Of a stretch of 64,000 nucleotides of DNA, positions 60,657-64,000 are shown one piece after another (positions within the stretch are counted from its first letter, which is position 1; the number at the start of each line of letters is the position of its first letter). The notes beneath the pieces were generated by a model. The model had not been told where the DNA came from and did no database searches. It saw only the letters and a program-made list of their open reading frames with translations. The position numbers were made by a program, and so were the translations under genes. Source of the DNA: Brucella anthropi_A (GTDB lineage: Bacteria; Pseudomonadota; Alphaproteobacteria; Rhizobiales; Rhizobiaceae). The stretch covers positions 62,001 to 126,000 of the forward strand of contig NZ_LQBD01000004.1 in NCBI RefSeq assembly GCF_046630315.1, written 5' to 3'.

Positions 60657-63433
60657 ATGCTGGTCCGGTCAAGGCTGGCGCCAATGACGGCAGCTTTGTC
60701 GTCCGGGCGCAAGATGTGGGGCTGTCCTATGGGAAAACGCGGGCCCTGCGTTCGGTGAACCTTGACATTCCCGCCGGCTGCATGGTCGGCCTGATCGGGC
60801 CTGACGGGGTGGGAAAATCGAGCCTGTTATCATTGATCGCCGGGGCGCGGGCGATGCAGCAGGGCCATATCGAAGTTCTTGGCGGGGATATTTCTGACAA
60901 GCGTCACCTTCAGTCCGCTTATCCGCGCATTGCCTATATGCCGCAGGGACTTGGAAAGAACCTCTACCCCACGCTTTCGGTGTTCGAGAATATCGATTTT
61001 TTCGGGCGATTGTTCGGGCATAATCGAAAGGAGCGCGAGCGCCGCATTGCCGATCTTCTGGGGCGCACGGGCATGTCCGCTTTCGCGGATCGTCCGGCTG
61101 GCAAGCTGTCGGGCGGCATGAAGCAGAAGACGAGCCTCTGCTGCTCGCTGATCCACGATCCTGATCTGCTCATTCTCGACGAGCCGACAACCGGCGTTGA
61201 TCCATTGTCCCGACGTCAGTTCTGGGAACTGATCGACGATATCCGCACGGACCGTCCCGGCATGAGCGTCATCGTCGCCACGGCCTATATGGAAGAGGCC
61301 GAACGTTTCGACTGGCTGGTCGCCATGAATGACGGGCAGATACTGGCGACGGGCACCCCGCGGGAATTGCTGCAACGAACCAACACGCCAAATCTCGATG
61401 CTGCCTTTATCGCGCTCCTGCCGGAAGACTTGCGGAGAGGCCATCAGGATATCGAGATTCCGCATCGGGATTTCGGGGCCGATGCCGAAATCGCAATTGA
61501 GGCGGAACATGTCACCGTGCGTTTCGGCGACTTCACGGCGGTCGATAATGTGAGCTTTCGAATCCCGCGTGGCGAAATCTTCGGTTTTCTGGGCTCCAAT
61601 GGGTGCGGCAAGACCACGACCATGAAAGTTCTGACCGGGTTGCTGCCTGCCAGCGATGGAACGGCGCGGCTGTTCGGGCGCGAGGTTGACCCCAAGGATA
61701 TCGATATACGACGCCATGTCGGTTATATGTCGCAGGCATTTTCGCTCTATTCGGAATTGACCGTTCGCCAGAACCTGGAACTCCATGCGAAATTGTTCGA
61801 TATGGCACCGGACCTGACCGAACGCCGTATCAAGGAGCTGACCGGGCGTTTCGACCTTGCCGAAGTCATGGATTCCCTGCCGGATGCTTTGCCGCTCGGT
61901 ATCCGCCAGCGCCTGTCCCTGGCCGTGGCGCTGATCCATTCGCCTGACATTCTCATTCTCGATGAGCCGACCTCGGGCGTCGACCCGGTTGCTCGCGATG
62001 CGTTCTGGCAAATCCTTGCAGACCTGTCGCGCAAGGATAATGTGACGATCTTCGTCTCTACCCATTTCATGAACGAAGCCGAGCTTTGCGACCGTATTTC
62101 ACTGATGCATGCCGGCAAGGTGCTGATAAGCGATACGCCGAAGGCGATTACGGAAAGCCGCCATGCGGAAACCCTGGAAGAAGCCTTCGTTGCTTATCTT
62201 GAGGACGCGATCGGCGCGGCCGAAAAGCCTGCGCAATCGCCTGCGGTCAGCCCGGAAAAAGTGCCAGATGCGAGCGAAACACGCTCAAGGAAGGCTTCAG
62301 GCTGGTTGCCGGATTTGCGCCGGATGCTGGCTTATACGCGGCGCGAAGCTCTGGAACTGAAACGCGATCCGATCCGCGCCACGCTGGCGATCCTGGGCAG
62401 CGTCATCCTGATGTTCGTCATCGGCTACGGGATCAATCTGGATGTCGAGAATCTGAAATTTGCCGTGCTCGACCGCAACGACACGACGATCAGCCGCGAT
62501 TATACGCAGCAGATCGCCGGTTCGCGCTATTTTTCCGAACAGGCTCCCCTGACCGACTATGACGATCTGGATCGGCGAATGCGCGATGGCGAGATCAGTC
62601 TGGCTATCGAGATACCGCCGAATTTCGCCGCCGATGTCATGCGTGGGCGCCCGGTGGAAGTCGCGGCCTGGATCGACGGCGCGATGCCGACGCGGGCCGA
62701 GACGGTCAAGGGCTATGTCCAGGGCATGCATGCCGGCTGGCTGGCGCAGAAAGCGCGTGAGCTTTATGGCAGTGCGGCGAATGCCGGCAGTTTCAATCTG
62801 GAGATACGCTACCGGTATAACCCGGACGTGCAGAGCCTTGTGGCCATGGTTCCGGCGGTCATTCCGCTGCTGCTTCTCATGATCCCCGCAATGCTGGCGG
62901 TGCTGAGCGTGGTTCGGGAAAAGGAACTGGGATCGATCATCAATTTTTACGTGACGCCGGTGACGAAATTCGAGTTTCTGTTCGGCAAGCAATTGCCTTA
63001 CATCGGATTGGCGTTTCTCAATTTCCTGATGCTGACAGCCTTTGCGGTGTTTGTCTTCCGGGTGCCGTTTACGGGAAGCTTCCCGACTTATGCGCTGGCG
63101 GCACTGCTCTATGTCACGATCGCGACCGGCATGGGACTGGTTCTGTCCACTTTCATGAACAGCCAGATCGCGGCGATCTTCGGAACAGCACTTCTGACAC
63201 TCATTCCGGCTGTGCAGTATTCGGGCATGATCGACCCTGTGTCATCGCTGCAAGGCGCTGGCGCATTCATCGGCAAAATCTATCCAACGACCTATTTTGT
63301 GACCATCTCGCGTGGAGTTTTCTCCAAGGCGCTTGGCTTTGCCGATCTCGCAGGCTCGTTCCTGCCTTTATTGATCGCGGTGCCGGTACTGATGGCGCTG
63401 GCCATCGTTCTCCTCAAGAAACAGGCGAGCTGA
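60653..63433 (+). CDS. RbbA/YhiH-type ABC transporter: two ATPase domains fused to a permease
   Basis: A 926-residue fusion. ATPase 1 has Walker A GPDGVGKSS, signature LSGGMKQKTSL and Walker B LLILDEPTTGVDP. ATPase 2 (from about residue 280) has Walker A GSNGCGKTTTMKVL, a degenerate signature LPLGIRQRLSLA in place of LSGGQ, and Walker B ILILDEPTSGVDP. From about 560 an ABC-2 permease follows, with one N-terminal helix (ATLAILGSVILMFVIGYGINL), a large periplasmic part and five C-terminal helices. Such proteins work with an HlyD adaptor and a YhhJ permease, here on either side. Cargo is unknown. Confidence 0.9.
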   Translation: MNAGPVKAGANDGSFVVRAQDVGLSYGKTRALRSVNLDIPAGCMVGLIGPDGVGKSSLLSLIAGARAMQQGHIEVLGGDISDKRHLQSAYPRIAYMPQGLGKNLYPTLSVFENIDFFGRLFGHNRKERERRIADLLGRTGMSAFADRPAGKLSGGMKQKTSLCCSLIHDPDLLILDEPTTGVDPLSRRQFWELIDDIRTDRPGMSVIVATAYMEEAERFDWLVAMNDGQILATGTPRELLQRTNTPNLDAAFIALLPEDLRRGHQDIEIPHRDFGADAEIAIEAEHVTVRFGDFTAVDNVSFRIPRGEIFGFLGSNGCGKTTTMKVLTGLLPASDGTARLFGREVDPKDIDIRRHVGYMSQAFSLYSELTVRQNLELHAKLFDMAPDLTERRIKELTGRFDLAEVMDSLPDALPLGIRQRLSLAVALIHSPDILILDEPTSGVDPVARDAFWQILADLSRKDNVTIFVSTHFMNEAELCDRISLMHAGKVLISDTPKAITESRHAETLEEAFVAYLEDAIGAAEKPAQSPAVSPEKVPDASETRSRKASGWLPDLRRMLAYTRREALELKRDPIRATLAILGSVILMFVIGYGINLDVENLKFAVLDRNDTTISRDYTQQIAGSRYFSEQAPLTDYDDLDRRMRDGEISLAIEIPPNFAADVMRGRPVEVAAWIDGAMPTRAETVKGYVQGMHAGWLAQKARELYGSAANAGSFNLEIRYRYNPDVQSLVAMVPAVIPLLLLMIPAMLAVLSVVREKELGSIINFYVTPVTKFEFLFGKQLPYIGLAFLNFLMLTAFAVFVFRVPFTGSFPTYALAALLYVTIATGMGLVLSTFMNSQIAAIFGTALLTLIPAVQYSGMIDPVSSLQGAGAFIGKIYPTTYFVTISRGVFSKALGFADLAGSFLPLLIAVPVLMALAIVLLKKQAS

Positions 63434-63434
63434 G

Positions 63435-64000
63435 ATGCGGATATCCAACATAGTCCAGCTTGGCGTGAAGGAATTGCGTGGCCTTGCACGCGATCCGATG
63501 CTGCTGATCCTGATCGTCTATGCGTTTACGCTTGCGATCTATACGGCGTCCAAGGCGATGCCCGAAACCCTCAACAATGCGGCAATAGCAATCGTCGATG
63601 AAGATCAGTCGCCGGTTTCTAGCCGGATCACGACGGCGTTTTATCCGCCATATTTCGTGCCCCCGAAGCTGATTTCATCCCATGAAATGGACGCCCGGAT
63701 GGATGAGGGGCTGGATACGTTTGCTCTGAACATCCCCCCCAATTTCCAGCGCGATCTTCTGGCGGGCCGTTCACCGACGATCCAGCTCAATGTCGATGCG
63801 ACCCGGATGAGCCAGGCCTTCACCGGCGGCGGTTATGTGCAGTCGATTGTGTCGAGTGAAGTGAACGAATTTCTCAATCGCTATCGCGGCAGTGCGCAAG
63901 CGCCGGTGGAACTCAATCTCCGGGCGCGGTTCAATCAGGATTTGGACAAGGGATGGTTCGGCGCGATCAACAATGTGATTTCGTCGGTGACAATGCTGTC
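63435..64000 (+). CDS. ABC-2 type permease (YhhJ-like), cut by window end
   Basis: The frame opens at ATG 63435, one base after the RbbA-type stop, and runs off the right edge without a stop. The 188 visible residues start MRISNIVQLGVKELRGLARD, have a membrane helix (MLLILIVYAFTLAIYTASKA), then a periplasmic domain (AAIAIVDEDQSPVSSRITTAFYPPYFVPP and FALNIPPNFQRDLLAGRSPTIQLNVDATRMSQAF) like the YhhJ permease. It is the third gene of the export operon. Confidence 0.88.
   Translation, partial: MRISNIVQLGVKELRGLARDPMLLILIVYAFTLAIYTASKAMPETLNNAAIAIVDEDQSPVSSRITTAFYPPYFVPPKLISSHEMDARMDEGLDTFALNIPPNFQRDLLAGRSPTIQLNVDATRMSQAFTGGGYVQSIVSSEVNEFLNRYRGSAQAPVELNLRARFNQDLDKGWFGAINNVISSVTML

Noticed and set aside
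1..64000. CRISPR arrays, insertion sequences, tRNA or rRNA genes
   Set aside because: I saw no regularly spaced repeats, transposase frames or cloverleaf/rRNA sequences; tmRNA is the only stable RNA gene I can support firmly.

Overview
The window reads as one continuous piece of an alphaproteobacterial core chromosome, most probably from the Brucella/Ochrobactrum group of the Rhizobiales. The evidence is the gene order lpxC-bamD-recN-ligA, a circularly permuted two-piece tmRNA, an alpha-type SspB, a BA14K-like secreted protein, high GC content, and protein sequences that match what I remember of that group (family-level recall, not a database search). I saw no phage, insertion sequence, CRISPR array, rRNA or tRNA. 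Gene density is high and most genes are housekeeping.

Layout. 0-6.9 kb: cell envelope and DNA repair (lpxC, bamD, recN, ligA, a DUF2461 gene). 7-13.4 kb: azlCD amino-acid exporter, pepP, prmA and a SCO1 copper chaperone, then a Stealth-family sugar-phosphate transferase beside a hexapeptide acetyltransferase. 13.5-24 kb: creA, a uvrD/pcrA helicase with an odd in-frame insertion, a kinase-fold/acyl-CoA-ligase-tail protein, a UPF0303 protein, a D-lactate dehydrogenase-like flavoprotein and a giant AsmA protein. 24-34 kb: a protein-quality-control stretch holding sspB, the ssrA tmRNA, hflK, hflC and a DegP protease, interleaved with a TetR/MFS divergent pair, thyA and folA. 34-40.4 kb: a flavoprotein, GNAT, serB, miaA, a GGDEF cyclase and a HerA-like ATPase. 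40.5-53.1 kb: branched-chain amino-acid synthesis (attenuated ilvB-ilvH, then ilvC), a LysE exporter, a threonine dehydratase-like enzyme, a RecD-like helicase, pdxJ, kup, a TetR regulator and a MocR-type aminotransferase. 53.1-64 kb: a BA14K-like protein, an EEP nuclease/phosphatase, a Nudix protein, PhzF, an FMN-binding protein, UspA, a GHL10 glycosidase-like protein, and an HlyD/RbbA/YhhJ-type ABC export operon cut by the window end.

Regulatory signals that can be read directly include: a branched-chain leader peptide with attenuator before ilvB; perfect palindromes before the TetR/MFS pair, before the TetR gene upstream of ilvC and before kup; and FNR/FixK-type boxes (TTGAT-N4-ATCAA) at 56.6, 59.08 and 59.34 kb. 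The two perfect FNR boxes bracket about 240 bp of non-coding, strongly self-complementary DNA just upstream of the ABC export operon. This is the best candidate here for something undescribed: an oxygen-regulated structured RNA, possibly part of a small low-oxygen regulon with the FMN-binding protein, UspA and the exporter.
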